NCBI GenBank assembly: GCA_958450865.1
Contig: CAUDNY010000005.1
Span: 136,741-200,740, forward strand
DNA from: an uncultured Collinsella sp.
GTDB taxonomy: Bacteria; Actinomycetota; Coriobacteriia; Coriobacteriales; Coriobacteriaceae
Direction: 5' to 3'
DNA: 64,000 nt
This document shows positions 1 through 9,356 of the stretch, piece by piece. The position numbers and the translations under genes were made by a program. The notes below the pieces were generated by a model, which was not told the DNA's origin, did no database searches, and saw only the letters and a program-made list of their open reading frames with translations. Position 1 is the stretch's first letter; every line of letters starts with the position of its first letter.

Positions 1-518
1 CCAATTTGCTCGAGTTGTCCAAGGAACCCTTTATGAGGGACAACAATGGAAGAAGAGTGATATAAATAAGCTCTTTTCTGTGCAATTGATGCAGTTCGGA
101 CTTGTTTTGCACGAAGGCGTTTATCTGTATAGAGCTGGTCATATGGAAAGATGTCGACAAAAATGCCCATCGAACTGGAAGCCTCTCGAGCCTCCTGATT
201 CTCGAAGCGAGTTCCATCGCGATACACCTTAGCAAACATCGCAGCATAGCCAATAGTATTCCGCGATGTATGGAGCGAATATCCTTCCGGTAAACCATCC
301 TCGGCTAAAGAGCAAAAGCGGTCATAGTCTGAACGCATCATTCCGATATCTATATCATCATCCCAAGGGATAAACCCCCTATGACGCATTGCTCCTAAAC
401 ATGTTCCGCCATCAAGCCACCACCTGATGCCGTGCTTAGAGCAGAATGCAGCGACAACCTGAAGGATATCCAATTCAGTGTTTTGAAGCTTTAATAGCGC
501 GTGAGCTTTAGACATCAT
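1..518 (-). CDS. licD: LicD-family phosphocholine transferase (3' end off window)
   Basis: The open frame runs from the ATG at 518 (an alternative ATG is at 515) off the left edge, so only about 172 N-terminal residues are present. It contains the LicD signature: WWLDGGTCLGAMRHRGFIPW is followed at once by the acidic run DDDIDIGMMRSDYDRF. LicD proteins transfer phosphocholine from CDP-choline to sugars of teichoic acid or other surface glycans, and act on the cytoplasmic side. The start lies 4 bp after the flippase stop, with GAGATAGG just upstream, so it is translated as the last visible gene of a minus-strand operon. The licCA and licB genes at 7.6-10.3 kb would supply its donor. The family is clear. 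The substrate is inference, since some LicD-fold proteins transfer other phospho-groups. Confidence 0.85.
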   Translation of the reverse strand, partial: MMSKAHALLKLQNTELDILQVVAAFCSKHGIRWWLDGGTCLGAMRHRGFIPWDDDIDIGMMRSDYDRFCSLAEDGLPEGYSLHTSRNTIGYAAMFAKVYRDGTRFENQEAREASSSMGIFVDIFPYDQLYTDKRLRAKQVRTASIAQKRAYLYHSSSIVVPHKGFLGQLEQI

Positions 519-522
519 CGGC

Positions 523-1767
523 CTATCTCTTTTCCCCAAACCATTCTTGCGTCTGTTTCCCCAAAACAAAAGACTGATAAATAAGGCAAATAGCATTGGA
601 TATAAGCGCCGTTACAGTAGGGCCATTTAAGCCAAACAACACTTGCGCGGGAGCCATGACAGCAACAGCACTGATTAAGGACAATATGCTGCCAACAAAT
701 ACCCCTCGGTAATTATCAAGAGAAACCAGCAAATCGTTGACAAACCAAGCAATGCCAGTCAAAAAGGCACAAGCCAACATAGGCTGAAGGAGATCAGAAT
801 GTTTGGCTATTCCAGCGCCATAAAACAAAGACAGCAATAATTTGCCGAAAAAGAAAAGGGCAACTGCTGATATGACGCCGACAAATAAAATACCGGCAAG
901 TATTTTACCTATAAGCGTAAAAAAGGACTTTTCCTTAGAATAGTAACGCTCTACTAAATAACCTAATAAAGGATTATAGATATACGTCGCACCCATTTGG
1001 ATAATTGCCACGGGAGCAGCAACTGATGCATAAATGCCTAGAGCAGAATCTCCGAATGTATAAGATAAATACTGCCTTGGAATATTCGGCGCCGCAGAAG
1101 CAGCAATGCCGCCCAGAACGATGGGCAAACAGCCACATAGGAAAGCTCTGACCTTCGCTTGGGTAATTCCAAGCTTGATTGCAGAGATTCGATTTGATCT
1201 CGGATAATCGTAAATAACACCGATACCTATAGTCACTACCGTCATTAGCAACAATGCACCTTCGAGGCTATTTAACAGCCCAAAGACAACAATGAACGAA
1301 AGGAGAGAACCAATGCCCTGCATTATGAGGGATTTCCCAATATAGTCCATCCTATGGCCAACCTGATCATTGGCATGCATGACATCAATAACTAAGCCGG
1401 CGGTTTTATAGAGAGCATACAAAAGAACAGCAGGCACCGTATCAATACGACACGTCGCAATGGAATAGACGGCCAACATTGCAAACGCCATAAACGTAGT
1501 AAAGAAACGAAAAGTCAGGTATTCACCAGCAGAGTTTTTCCTTTCAACATCTGCAATTTGTACCGTGTACATCCTGTATTGGGCCAATTGAGAAAACATG
1601 TTGAAAATAGACATAGCAAGGGAATAAATTCCAGCAGCACTATATCCATCAGACAGTCGAACGACCAATATAGTGATTAGCCATTGACAGCCTAAATTCG
1701 TCAACGAGCCAACGGTATTCCAGAACATATTGTGTTTAATCGAAAGAGTCTTCTCTGTGGCTTCCAC
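523..1767 (-). CDS. Polysaccharide flippase (Wzx/MOP superfamily membrane protein)
   Basis: About 414 residues, almost entirely hydrophobic, with a run of roughly 12 membrane segments. The N-terminal motif NTVGSLTNLGCQWL and the layout are typical of Wzx-like oligosaccharide flippases, which move lipid-linked repeat units across the membrane. I chose the GTG at 1767 because AGAAGG lies 12 bases upstream. The frame stays open to a TTG at 1791 that has no visible ribosome site, and an in-frame ATG lies further downstream (MFWNTVGS). It sits between a GT2 gene and licD, so it probably exports the glycan that LicD decorates. The substrate cannot be read from the sequence. Confidence 0.8.
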   Translation of the reverse strand: MEATEKTLSIKHNMFWNTVGSLTNLGCQWLITILVVRLSDGYSAAGIYSLAMSIFNMFSQLAQYRMYTVQIADVERKNSAGEYLTFRFFTTFMAFAMLAVYSIATCRIDTVPAVLLYALYKTAGLVIDVMHANDQVGHRMDYIGKSLIMQGIGSLLSFIVVFGLLNSLEGALLLMTVVTIGIGVIYDYPRSNRISAIKLGITQAKVRAFLCGCLPIVLGGIAASAAPNIPRQYLSYTFGDSALGIYASVAAPVAIIQMGATYIYNPLLGYLVERYYSKEKSFFTLIGKILAGILFVGVISAVALFFFGKLLLSLFYGAGIAKHSDLLQPMLACAFLTGIAWFVNDLLVSLDNYRGVFVGSILSLISAVAVMAPAQVLFGLNGPTVTALISNAICLIYQSFVLGKQTQEWFGEKR

Positions 1768-1811
1768 AAATATAAGCGCCCTTCTGAACAAGTCGCGATT
1801 CGGATACGAAG

Positions 1812-2777
1812 CTATTTTGCTTCTTTAATCATGTTTAAAATCAAAAGAAACAGCCAATTCGGTACAAGTCGCATAATGATTTCAGCTTTAGCAATGGACG
1901 GGCAAGCTCGTCGATATTTAAGCAAGCCAATTATGGAGCGTCGCTCTCTTGCATCGGCGAACCCCATTATTTCCTTTAGGTGCGGTGAATCAGGAAATCT
2001 TTCGGCAAATTGCTTAGCTGTATCAACCCTGTTTTTAACTCTTGTTAAATACCAATCATCTTTTGAAGCAACACCCGCAAGGAATCCAGTTTCATTCCCG
2101 CCATGTCGACGATACTTAACCAAGGGAGTCGTTGTAAAACTGCACTTCCCCAGTTCGCTGCAGCCCAATGTCAACCACAAATCATGTGCAGTGGATTCCG
2201 GAAAGGGAATCATCGACTTAGCAGCACTCGCATCTAGCATGAGAGCCATACCAATGCCGTAGCATACACTTGCAGCCTGAATAGTAATATCCTCTCCGGA
2301 GCACCAATTTACTTCAGGCGAATTTGGATGAGCTTTTCTGTAGCTCTCTACCAGCATGTTTCCGTTTTCGTCGATTACCGATCTATCGCAAACATCAAGA
2401 ATTGAGCCTTCTTCTAGCATATGGTTGAGCGAAACTTGAACTCTGTTAGGCTCCCAAATATCATCTTGATCGCAAAATACTACGTAATCCCCTTCCGCCA
2501 AAGAGAGTAGTGCCTCGAACGATTTGACATAACCGAGATTTTTATCGCCATGATAATAACGATACGCGTTTTTCTTTATATGCTCTTGGATAAACCCCTC
2601 TAAAGAGGCCGATTCGGGGCAGTCATTTCTGACCAAAAGCGTAACCGGAAACGTTTGTTCATCAATCGAATCAAGTTGAGCGGCGAAAAACTTAAGATCA
2701 GGTTTATATGCTGAAAGAAGTACGCATACGCCTGTACCATTTCCCTTTTCTATTTCCAAAAATCCTCCCAAAGTCAT
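1812..2777 (-). CDS. GT2-family glycosyltransferase
   Basis: 321 residues with a GT-A fold start (VCVLLSAYKPDLKFFAAQLD), the nucleotide-sugar binding DxD-like segment FCDQDDIW near residue 100, and a C-terminal hydrophobic stretch that may attach it to the membrane. It is probably a rhamnosyl- or related sugar transferase assembling a surface glycan. The ATG at 2777 overlaps the TGA of the upstream remnant (ATGA), which suggests translational coupling to a gene that is now mostly lost. A GGGAGGA lies inside the first codons, so a later non-ATG start is possible. It is followed by the flippase and licD in one operon. Confidence 0.8.
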   Translation of the reverse strand: MTLGGFLEIEKGNGTGVCVLLSAYKPDLKFFAAQLDSIDEQTFPVTLLVRNDCPESASLEGFIQEHIKKNAYRYYHGDKNLGYVKSFEALLSLAEGDYVVFCDQDDIWEPNRVQVSLNHMLEEGSILDVCDRSVIDENGNMLVESYRKAHPNSPEVNWCSGEDITIQAASVCYGIGMALMLDASAAKSMIPFPESTAHDLWLTLGCSELGKCSFTTTPLVKYRRHGGNETGFLAGVASKDDWYLTRVKNRVDTAKQFAERFPDSPHLKEIMGFADARERRSIIGLLKYRRACPSIAKAEIIMRLVPNWLFLLILNMIKEAK

Positions 2778-3022
2778 GTTTTCAAGATTAGCAAAGCAAT
2801 CATTAGAGATTTAAGGTGTTGTTTATTACGCTCAAAAAAGACAGGAGAAGGCTCGGCCTTTAGATAATACATGGCGGCAAATTGAATGGTGCTCCCGTAA
2901 TTTTTAACACCAACACCGACATCTCGCCCCCCTAGAGGGAGCGAGATGGTTGGCTTTTCAAAATAATCTGAAAAGGAAGCTCGTAGAGAATTAAAATCCC
3001 GCGCACCGGAAGTGCATACAGT
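2774..3022 (-). pseudogene. 5'-truncated tail of an unidentified gene
   Basis: An open frame of 82 codons with believable protein composition (for example SDYFEKPTISLPLGGRDVG and NYGSTIQFAAMYYLK) ends with TGA at 2774, overlapping the ATG of the next gene. It has no start codon near its head, because a TAA sits at 3023-3025. I read it as the C-terminal remnant of a gene that stood first in the flippase-licD operon and was cut by recombination. I do not recognise the family; a surface-glycan enzyme is a guess from position. The rest of the 2778-3132 gap holds only a weak hairpin. Confidence 0.45.
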
Positions 3023-3094
3023 TTATGACCGCCTTCTCATGAAACCGCTTGCCAAATCAAAGCACCTCAATTGGAAAAGAGTCCCTTAAGAATC

Positions 3095-3123
3095 AGTGTC
3101 TTTCTCCCACCTTTAAAGACACT
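3095..3123 (-). terminator. Hairpin after the L,D-transpeptidase gene
   Basis: AGTGTCTTT at 3095-3103 pairs perfectly with AAAGACACT at 3115-3123 around an 11-base loop, just past the stop at 3133. No good T-run follows on the minus strand, so termination is plausible but not proven. Confidence 0.35.
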
Positions 3124-3132
3124 TGTCCAATA

Positions 3133-5202
3133 TCAATAGGTAACAACCTTTGTTCCATAAGGAATGTTATCGTAAATCCATTTTGCGTTCTGGATCTCAA
3201 GGCGTACACATCCTGCAGAGGATGGAACGCCCATCGTGGGATCCATCACCTGGTTACTGTTGACGTAGTAGGGCGAAGAATGGAATAGATAATCACCGTA
3301 GAACTGTGTGTAGTAATAGCAAGTATATCCATGCCCAAAGGAGTATCCCTTTCCGTAGACTTGGTACTCCCCTATCACAGTTGGCGTACTGGCTTTTCCC
3401 GTCGAACATACATATCGACGGTTTAAGGACCAATTATTCCATGACCCAGTGTAGATGCTCGTGATACAACGCGACGTATCGACAAGTATCAGCCAATTTG
3501 TATTGCTTGAATAACTTTGAGCTTTAGCGTCCATATAGTCTGACACCCACGCGCCGTTAGCCATGAAGTAATTCCAGGATCCGTCCACAACGCGCCAGCC
3601 AGTAGCCATAGCCCCACTAGCATCAAGCCAATACCAGGTGCCGCCCAAATTGAGCCATCCTGTCTGCATATAACCAGACGAATTCAAGTAATACCAATAT
3701 CCGTTAACGGCAACCCAACCGGTTTTCATAACGTAAGTGGATGGATCTAAATAGAACCAGGAGCCATCCTTACTCAGCCAGCCAGATCGTGCATAGCCAG
3801 CGGTCTCATCAAAGAAGTACCATTTTCCGTTAACGTTCTGCCAGCCGACGCTCAAGGAGCCATTAGTCGGATCAGCATAGAAAATGCAGCCACCAAGCGT
3901 CACGAAACCGCGCGCTTCGACCAATTCGCCATCGCCGTTTGAAGTAAATAACTTCCCATTGCGCAATGTTCCGCACAACGAGCAGTCAGAACCAGCAAAA
4001 GCCTTAGACGGACCATCCTGAACCGAGTCCTGGACATCTACCCATTCACGACAAGCAACAGCGCCTGAGCCTTTTGCATAATAGCTTTTCCCATTTACAG
4101 AAAAATGCCCGAGCAGCATTTTGCCGTCGACGGCAGGATCAAGATAATAGTATTGGCTACCGTCCTTCAGCCAACCCGTCTTTACAATACCCGATGCATG
4201 AGAAGGCTCAGCGTAATACCAGTCTCCATCGCTCATAAACCAGCCGAGTGACAGCGCTCCCGTTGAAGAAAAATGATACCGATTCGATCCGATGGAAAAA
4301 AAGCCGGTAACCATTCTATTGTCATTTGCGATATCGAGCCAATACCAAGCGCCGTTCACCGAACGCCAGCCCGACGCAAGTGCGCCGGAACCGTCTGCGT
4401 AATACCAGTCCGTACCATCAAACGCCCAACCAACAGCCATTGCACCGGAATCCGATAAATAATAACGTGATGAGCCAACGGAAACGATTCCCCTAGACAT
4501 AGCACCATCATTGGCGGGATCAAGCCAATACCAGTTATTGCCAGTTTGAAGCCAACCGGTTAAGACTTCACCATTGCTACCCCAATACCATAAACCGTTA
4601 TCAAGACACCATCCATTAATCAGTCCATAGGTTCCAAGAAGATAAGGATGCCCATCGATAACACGTCGCCCAGTAACCATGGAACAGCCGTCAAGGGAGT
4701 CAAACCAGTACCATTGGCCTCCGATAAGCTGCCAACCATTTGCCAAAGCGCCTGATGGACTCGCGTAATACCACTTATTGTCAGTAAAAATCCAGCCGCA
4801 ACTCATCGCGCCGTCACGAGCGGGGTCCAAATAAAACAACGAGCCGTCAACATTCTGCATTCCGGTCAAACGGCAGTCGTCAAGATAGTAATACCAGGAC
4901 AAACCGTCCCATTGCCATCCAGATAGTTTTTCCGTCGTCGACGAGTCTTGGCTTTCGACAACCTGTGGATTCGAATCTTCCGCTGTTTTGCCAGCATAAT
5001 CGTTGGAATCTTGAGCGAGACCGCCGCCGACAAAAGCACCCGACCCTTCCGTCGAGTCGCGCTCTACGATATCGTTATTCGCCCCCTCTTCCACGGCATA
5101 AGCAGTGCAAGAAAACGCGGGGGCGAAAACCGAGAGCGAGGCGGATAGTAGCACCAAGCCGATTGCTCGCCAGCAAATTCGATGATCAATCCGAGCATTC
5201 AT
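3133..5202 (-). CDS. Choline-binding-repeat protein with C-terminal L,D-transpeptidase (YkuD) domain
   Basis: About 689 residues. An N-terminal signal peptide (hydrophobic core LVLLSASLSVFAPAF, AYA cleavage-like site) leads to an acidic linker. Then come about 480 residues of tandem repeats of roughly 20 residues (GWIFTDNKWYYA, NGWQLIGGQWYWFD) of the choline-binding type. The last 120 residues are a YkuD fold: HSSPYY followed by SSAGCVRLEI supplies the catalytic His and Cys. Such enzymes make 3-3 cross-links in peptidoglycan or attach proteins to it. I chose the ATG at 5202 (MNARIDHR) because GGGGG precedes it and a proper signal peptide results; the frame extends to a TTG at 5244. The repeats should dock the enzyme on phosphocholine-bearing wall glycan. 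Confidence 0.88.
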   Translation of the reverse strand: MNARIDHRICWRAIGLVLLSASLSVFAPAFSCTAYAVEEGANNDIVERDSTEGSGAFVGGGLAQDSNDYAGKTAEDSNPQVVESQDSSTTEKLSGWQWDGLSWYYYLDDCRLTGMQNVDGSLFYLDPARDGAMSCGWIFTDNKWYYASPSGALANGWQLIGGQWYWFDSLDGCSMVTGRRVIDGHPYLLGTYGLINGWCLDNGLWYWGSNGEVLTGWLQTGNNWYWLDPANDGAMSRGIVSVGSSRYYLSDSGAMAVGWAFDGTDWYYADGSGALASGWRSVNGAWYWLDIANDNRMVTGFFSIGSNRYHFSSTGALSLGWFMSDGDWYYAEPSHASGIVKTGWLKDGSQYYYLDPAVDGKMLLGHFSVNGKSYYAKGSGAVACREWVDVQDSVQDGPSKAFAGSDCSLCGTLRNGKLFTSNGDGELVEARGFVTLGGCIFYADPTNGSLSVGWQNVNGKWYFFDETAGYARSGWLSKDGSWFYLDPSTYVMKTGWVAVNGYWYYLNSSGYMQTGWLNLGGTWYWLDASGAMATGWRVVDGSWNYFMANGAWVSDYMDAKAQSYSSNTNWLILVDTSRCITSIYTGSWNNWSLNRRYVCSTGKASTPTVIGEYQVYGKGYSFGHGYTCYYYTQFYGDYLFHSSPYYVNSNQVMDPTMGVPSSAGCVRLEIQNAKWIYDNIPYGTKVVTY

Positions 5203-5244
5203 TTCAGGCCCCCAACCGGTACCGACTGTCTTACAAGGAATCAA

Positions 5245-7416
5245 TTAGATAAACGGACGGGCTGCGCCGATCACATTTCCCCTAGCGCTGACGGGATGAA
5301 TACCGACACCCTGATGAGGCCAGGAGTCAATCATCATACCGCCGCCAAGTGCGATTGCGATATGCCCGCGATAATAAATCACATCGCCACGCTGAATCGA
5401 GCTGGTGCTCACGGGCATAAAGATGTTGCTTCGATACCAATTCATCGAATTGTAGGTTTGGCTTGGATCCCAGCGATGGTTATAAGGGTTGTAAACACCC
5501 ATATCCATGCCAGTAGCATAAAGACATTGCAAGACAAAACCAGAGCAATCAACAGCCCCGCCGGGAGCGGTAGACCAAGGCTCAATATATTGCGTACCGA
5601 TATATTCGTAAGCACGCTGAATAAAGGCATTCACGCAATCTTCCCGCGTCGCTTCGACAGAAATGCGAGAAGGAGTCACATAGGTAAAGTAGCCAGTGCA
5701 GTAGCTAGGCAACTGAACAGTCCAAGAGCTGACCTGGGGATACTGCGGAGGATTTTGCCAGCCAACCTTGTCGCACTGGCCATCGCTCCAGAAAATTCGA
5801 CGCACGCCATCGATGGTTCTTGCGCCTGTTGCCATAGCACCGCTGCCGTCTAGCCAATACCACTTACCCGAATCTTTAAGCCAGCCAACATGCATGCTGC
5901 CGTTGGAGTCAAGGTAATACCATGTTCCATTGAGGCATTTCCAACCAGTTGCCATTTTTCCGTCGTCGTTTAGGTAATACCATGCACCGTCAGTAAAAAC
6001 CCATCCAGTTTTCATCGCACCAGAATCGGCATCAAGCCAATACCAATCGCCATCAATCTGCAGCCATCCACGATGAATGACGCCCGTTCCGGGCTCAGCA
6101 TAAAACCTTTGATTTGCAACATTAACCCAACCGGACGCAACCTGCCAGCCATCAGCTCCAGCTGTTTTTAGGATAGTACCGTTTTCGCGGATCACATCTT
6201 TGCAAAGATATCCATTGCCATCGGCATATCTTTCTACGCCGTCTTTAACGGTAATCCAGCTTGACACCACAAGTCTACCGCTCAGGTTTGCGAAACAATC
6301 GTTGCCGCCCACCTCAAATAAGCCCGTTTTCATGAGATGGCTAGCAGGGTCCAGGTAATACCAACTCACGCCCTCTTTATACCAGCCAGAAATAAGCGCG
6401 CCAGATTCAGAGGCAAAATACCAGCCGTCCTCGGACTGAGCCCAACCAATAGCCATAGCCCCATTCGAATTCAAATAATATGCTGCATTGCCAAGGTCTA
6501 AATACCCAACAGACATTTTGCCGTCGGAAGCCGGATCGAGATAATACCAGGTTCCGTTAACGAGTTGCCAGCCAGTGACCGCAATACCATTAGAGCAGTA
6601 ATACCAATCTACTCCATCTTTGAACCATCCATTTACGAGGCCATAGTCGCCAAAAATGTAGGTACTTCCATCGATCTCGTGACGACCTTTGAACATAGCC
6701 AGCGTCTGAGAGTCAAAATAATAGCGAGTCCCACCTATCGTCTGCCATGACGAAGCAAGTGCGCCCGATGGATATGCCCAGTACCAATTCCCGTCCTGGA
6801 GAATCCAGCCGGTTTTCATAGCGCCAGAAGCATCTAAATAGTATTTCCCGCTCCCGAGGTTGACAAAACCAACCTGCATAACATGCGAAACAGGATCCAA
6901 GTAATACCATGTGCTGTTTTGGTAAAACCAACCAGCAGCTAAATCGCCTCCAGCATTGGCGTAAAACCAATTTCCACCCGAGTTACGCAGCCAGCAGTTC
7001 TGACATAGCGAGCCATAAGGCGTTGTGGCATTACCGTCGTTCGCATAAAACGAAGAAATCGATCCGCCAGCATCGGTCACATTAAAATAGCCAGTCTGCA
7101 TTGCACCATCATTGGCAGGGTCAAGCCAATACCAATAGCCTCCGCTTTGCAGCCAGCCGGTTTGGTGTTTACCGTTTTTTCCGTAATACCAAACTCCAGA
7201 CGACTCGTCACGTTGCCACCCATCATTAATGACGGAAGGGCTATCCAGTGGCAGATTATCGGAAATCCCGGAGGGTAAATCCACTTTTGACTCAATACTC
7301 TGAGCTTCGCCGGAGTCCTGCGCAAACGCCACATTGACAGTCACAGACAAGCAGCAAGCAACGATTAATGACGCAGTGGCGCAAACAAGTGCAGCCTTCT
7401 TTTCGAATCGATACAT
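5245..7416 (-). CDS. Choline-binding-repeat protein with C-terminal NlpC/P60 peptidase
   Basis: 723 residues: a signal peptide (ALVCATASLIVACCLSVTV), a linker, then tandem GW/WYYLD repeats to about residue 560. The last 150 residues have NlpC/P60 features: GAVDCSGFVLQCLY gives the catalytic Cys, RGDVIYYRGHIAIAL the His, and SWPHQGVGIHP the third polar residue. NlpC/P60 enzymes cleave the D-gamma-Glu to diamino-acid bond of stem peptides. GGGAGGG lies 6 bases before the ATG at 7416. It lies head-to-tail with the L,D-transpeptidase gene 42 bp downstream and is divergent from the licCA gene. The 165-bp gap between them must carry promoters for both directions. Confidence 0.88.
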   Translation of the reverse strand: MYRFEKKAALVCATASLIVACCLSVTVNVAFAQDSGEAQSIESKVDLPSGISDNLPLDSPSVINDGWQRDESSGVWYYGKNGKHQTGWLQSGGYWYWLDPANDGAMQTGYFNVTDAGGSISSFYANDGNATTPYGSLCQNCWLRNSGGNWFYANAGGDLAAGWFYQNSTWYYLDPVSHVMQVGFVNLGSGKYYLDASGAMKTGWILQDGNWYWAYPSGALASSWQTIGGTRYYFDSQTLAMFKGRHEIDGSTYIFGDYGLVNGWFKDGVDWYYCSNGIAVTGWQLVNGTWYYLDPASDGKMSVGYLDLGNAAYYLNSNGAMAIGWAQSEDGWYFASESGALISGWYKEGVSWYYLDPASHLMKTGLFEVGGNDCFANLSGRLVVSSWITVKDGVERYADGNGYLCKDVIRENGTILKTAGADGWQVASGWVNVANQRFYAEPGTGVIHRGWLQIDGDWYWLDADSGAMKTGWVFTDGAWYYLNDDGKMATGWKCLNGTWYYLDSNGSMHVGWLKDSGKWYWLDGSGAMATGARTIDGVRRIFWSDGQCDKVGWQNPPQYPQVSSWTVQLPSYCTGYFTYVTPSRISVEATREDCVNAFIQRAYEYIGTQYIEPWSTAPGGAVDCSGFVLQCLYATGMDMGVYNPYNHRWDPSQTYNSMNWYRSNIFMPVSTSSIQRGDVIYYRGHIAIALGGGMMIDSWPHQGVGIHPVSARGNVIGAARPFI

Positions 7417-7511
7417 AATCAACCCTCCCAGATATCTCAGTTGTTTATTTTAATCCACATTACGTGATTGATTTTCACTACTTTCTGTTCAGTCTATGTA
7501 GGTAACCTTAT

Positions 7512-7544
7512 TTGATTGAACATTGCGTTCAATCAATCTATTCT
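7512..7544 (+). promoter_or_regulatory. Predicted promoter overlapped by a perfect 10-bp-arm palindrome upstream of the lic genes
   Basis: TTGATTGAAC (7512-7521) and GTTCAATCAA (7527-7536) form a perfect inverted repeat with a 5-base spacer. Within it a -35-like TTGAAC (7516-7521) is followed after 17 bases by TATTCT (7539-7544), which would start transcription about 30 bases before the GTG at 7582. A palindrome covering the -35 and spacer is the usual layout of a repressor operator. The winged-helix domain of the downstream protein is an obvious candidate to bind it, but this is inference. Confidence 0.5.
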
Positions 7545-7581
7545 TATACCAAGTAATGAACACTTTAATCGGAGGCCTACA

Positions 7582-9354
7582 GTGGAACTGAGCAAGCGCA
7601 ACTTTACGGTTCTATACGAATATTTAAAGCACCCTTATGCCAGCCAGCGAGAAGTTGCCGAGCACACTGGGCTTTCACTTGGCTCTGTAAACGCAGCGAA
7701 TAAGGAGCTCACTAGTGAGGGTCTTCTCGAATCTGACAGTTTGACCGACAGCGGGTATGAAGCACTTCACCCTTATAAAGTTGAAAATGCAGTGATATTG
7801 GCTGCTGGGCTTTCGAGCCGCTTTGCTCCTATTTCGTATGAAAAGCCCAAAGGCCTTTTAAAAGTACGTGGTGAGATTCTCGTTGAGCGTCAGATTAGGC
7901 AGCTGCAAGACGCGGGTATCAGCAATATCACCGTCGTTGTCGGCTATAAAAAAGAGTATTTCTTCTATCTTGAAAGCAAGTTCGGCGTTTCGATTGTCGT
8001 TAACAACGAATACGCATCCAAGAATAACCACGCATCGCTTATGTGCGTAAAAGAGCGTCTTGGCAACACCTACATTTGCTCAAGCGATGATTACCTTCTC
8101 AACAATCCGTTTGAGGCATACGTTTGGAAAGCATTTTATTCTGCTCAATACGCTGAAGGCGCCACCAAAGAATGGTGCATTCAAACGGGTGCAATGGATA
8201 GAATCACCAATGTTACAATCGGTGGTTCTAACGCATGGTATATGCTCGGCCATGTTTACTTCGACCGAGCTTTCTCACTTGCATTTAAACAAATACTTGA
8301 AGCGGAATATAACAAGCCGGAAACGGCGGACAAGCTCTGGGAAGATCTGTATATCGAGCACATCAAGGAACTCGATATGGTAATCAAGAAGTATCCTGAG
8401 GGTGAAATCAACGAATTTGACTCTCTTGATGAGCTTCGTGTTTTCGACCCGCACTTTATCGAAAATGTTGACTCAGACATTTTCGATAACATCGAACAGG
8501 TGCTCGGCTGCTCCAAATCAGAGATTCACGACGTCTACCCTCTTAAGCAAGGCCTCACGAATCTATCGTGTCACTTTAGAACTAACAAGGGAGAGTACGT
8601 CTACCGTCATCCGGGAGTCGGGACCGAGCTGCTTATTAATAGAAATGGCGAAGTTGCCGCACTTAAAAAGGCCAAAGAACTTGGGCTTGACGACACGTTC
8701 ATCTATGAAGACCCCAAACGTGGTTGGAAAATTTCAAAGTTTGTTCCCAACGCAAAGCAGCCTGATCCGCATGACGCCGCCCAAATGAACCGCATGATGC
8801 AGATGTGTCGTTCACTTCACGAGAGCGGCGCTAATGTCGAAACTGAGTTCGACTTTTATCTTGAGGCAAAGCGTTATGAATCGCTTCTCCTAGAGAAAGG
8901 ACCCATCGACATTCCGGGGTTTAAAGAAATGGCGACCGAAATCGATGAGCTGGAGCGATTTGTTCAGGCCGACAACGCGCCAAAATGCCTTTGCCACAAT
9001 GACTTCTTTTATCTCAATTTCCTTATCGATGAAAACGATAAGTACTATCTCATTGACTGGGAATATGCCGGCATGAGCGACTACGCGAATGATTTTGGAA
9101 CGTGTAGTGTCTGCTGCGAGCTTTCCGAAGATGAAGTCGACCGCGCACTTGACGCTTATTTTGGTCGCAAAGCAACGAATGGCGAAGTTGCGCATAACTA
9201 TGCGCACATTGCCCTCGCAGGGTGGTGCTGGTATCTCTGGGCTCTTCTTAAAGAAGCCGAGGGTGATTTTGTGGGCGAATGGCTCTATATCTACTTCAAC
9301 TACGGTGCCAAATACCTCAAAAAGGCGCTGGAAATCTATCGGAAAGGTGAGTAA
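7582..9354 (+). CDS. licCA: Winged-helix / phosphocholine cytidylyltransferase / choline kinase fusion (LicC-LicA type)
   Basis: 590 residues in three parts. Residues 1-62 are a MarR-like winged helix (REVAEHTGLSLGSVNAANKE). Residues 67-300 are a nucleotidyltransferase with AAGLSSRF (74-81) and EKPKGLL (87-93), as in LicC, which makes CDP-choline from phosphocholine and CTP. Residues 310-590 are an aminoglycoside-phosphotransferase-like choline kinase with CHNDFFYLNF near 470 and LIDWEYAG near 490. The GTG at 7582 is preceded by CGGAGG at 7 bases; the frame extends to a TTG at 7516, which lies inside the predicted operator and so is unlikely. The licB permease gene starts 2 bp after the stop. 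LicC-LicA fusions are known in other bacteria. Activity of this one is inferred from motifs. Confidence 0.85.
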   Translation: MELSKRNFTVLYEYLKHPYASQREVAEHTGLSLGSVNAANKELTSEGLLESDSLTDSGYEALHPYKVENAVILAAGLSSRFAPISYEKPKGLLKVRGEILVERQIRQLQDAGISNITVVVGYKKEYFFYLESKFGVSIVVNNEYASKNNHASLMCVKERLGNTYICSSDDYLLNNPFEAYVWKAFYSAQYAEGATKEWCIQTGAMDRITNVTIGGSNAWYMLGHVYFDRAFSLAFKQILEAEYNKPETADKLWEDLYIEHIKELDMVIKKYPEGEINEFDSLDELRVFDPHFIENVDSDIFDNIEQVLGCSKSEIHDVYPLKQGLTNLSCHFRTNKGEYVYRHPGVGTELLINRNGEVAALKKAKELGLDDTFIYEDPKRGWKISKFVPNAKQPDPHDAAQMNRMMQMCRSLHESGANVETEFDFYLEAKRYESLLLEKGPIDIPGFKEMATEIDELERFVQADNAPKCLCHNDFFYLNFLIDENDKYYLIDWEYAGMSDYANDFGTCSVCCELSEDEVDRALDAYFGRKATNGEVAHNYAHIALAGWCWYLWALLKEAEGDFVGEWLYIYFNYGAKYLKKALEIYRKGE

Positions 9355-9356
9355 CG

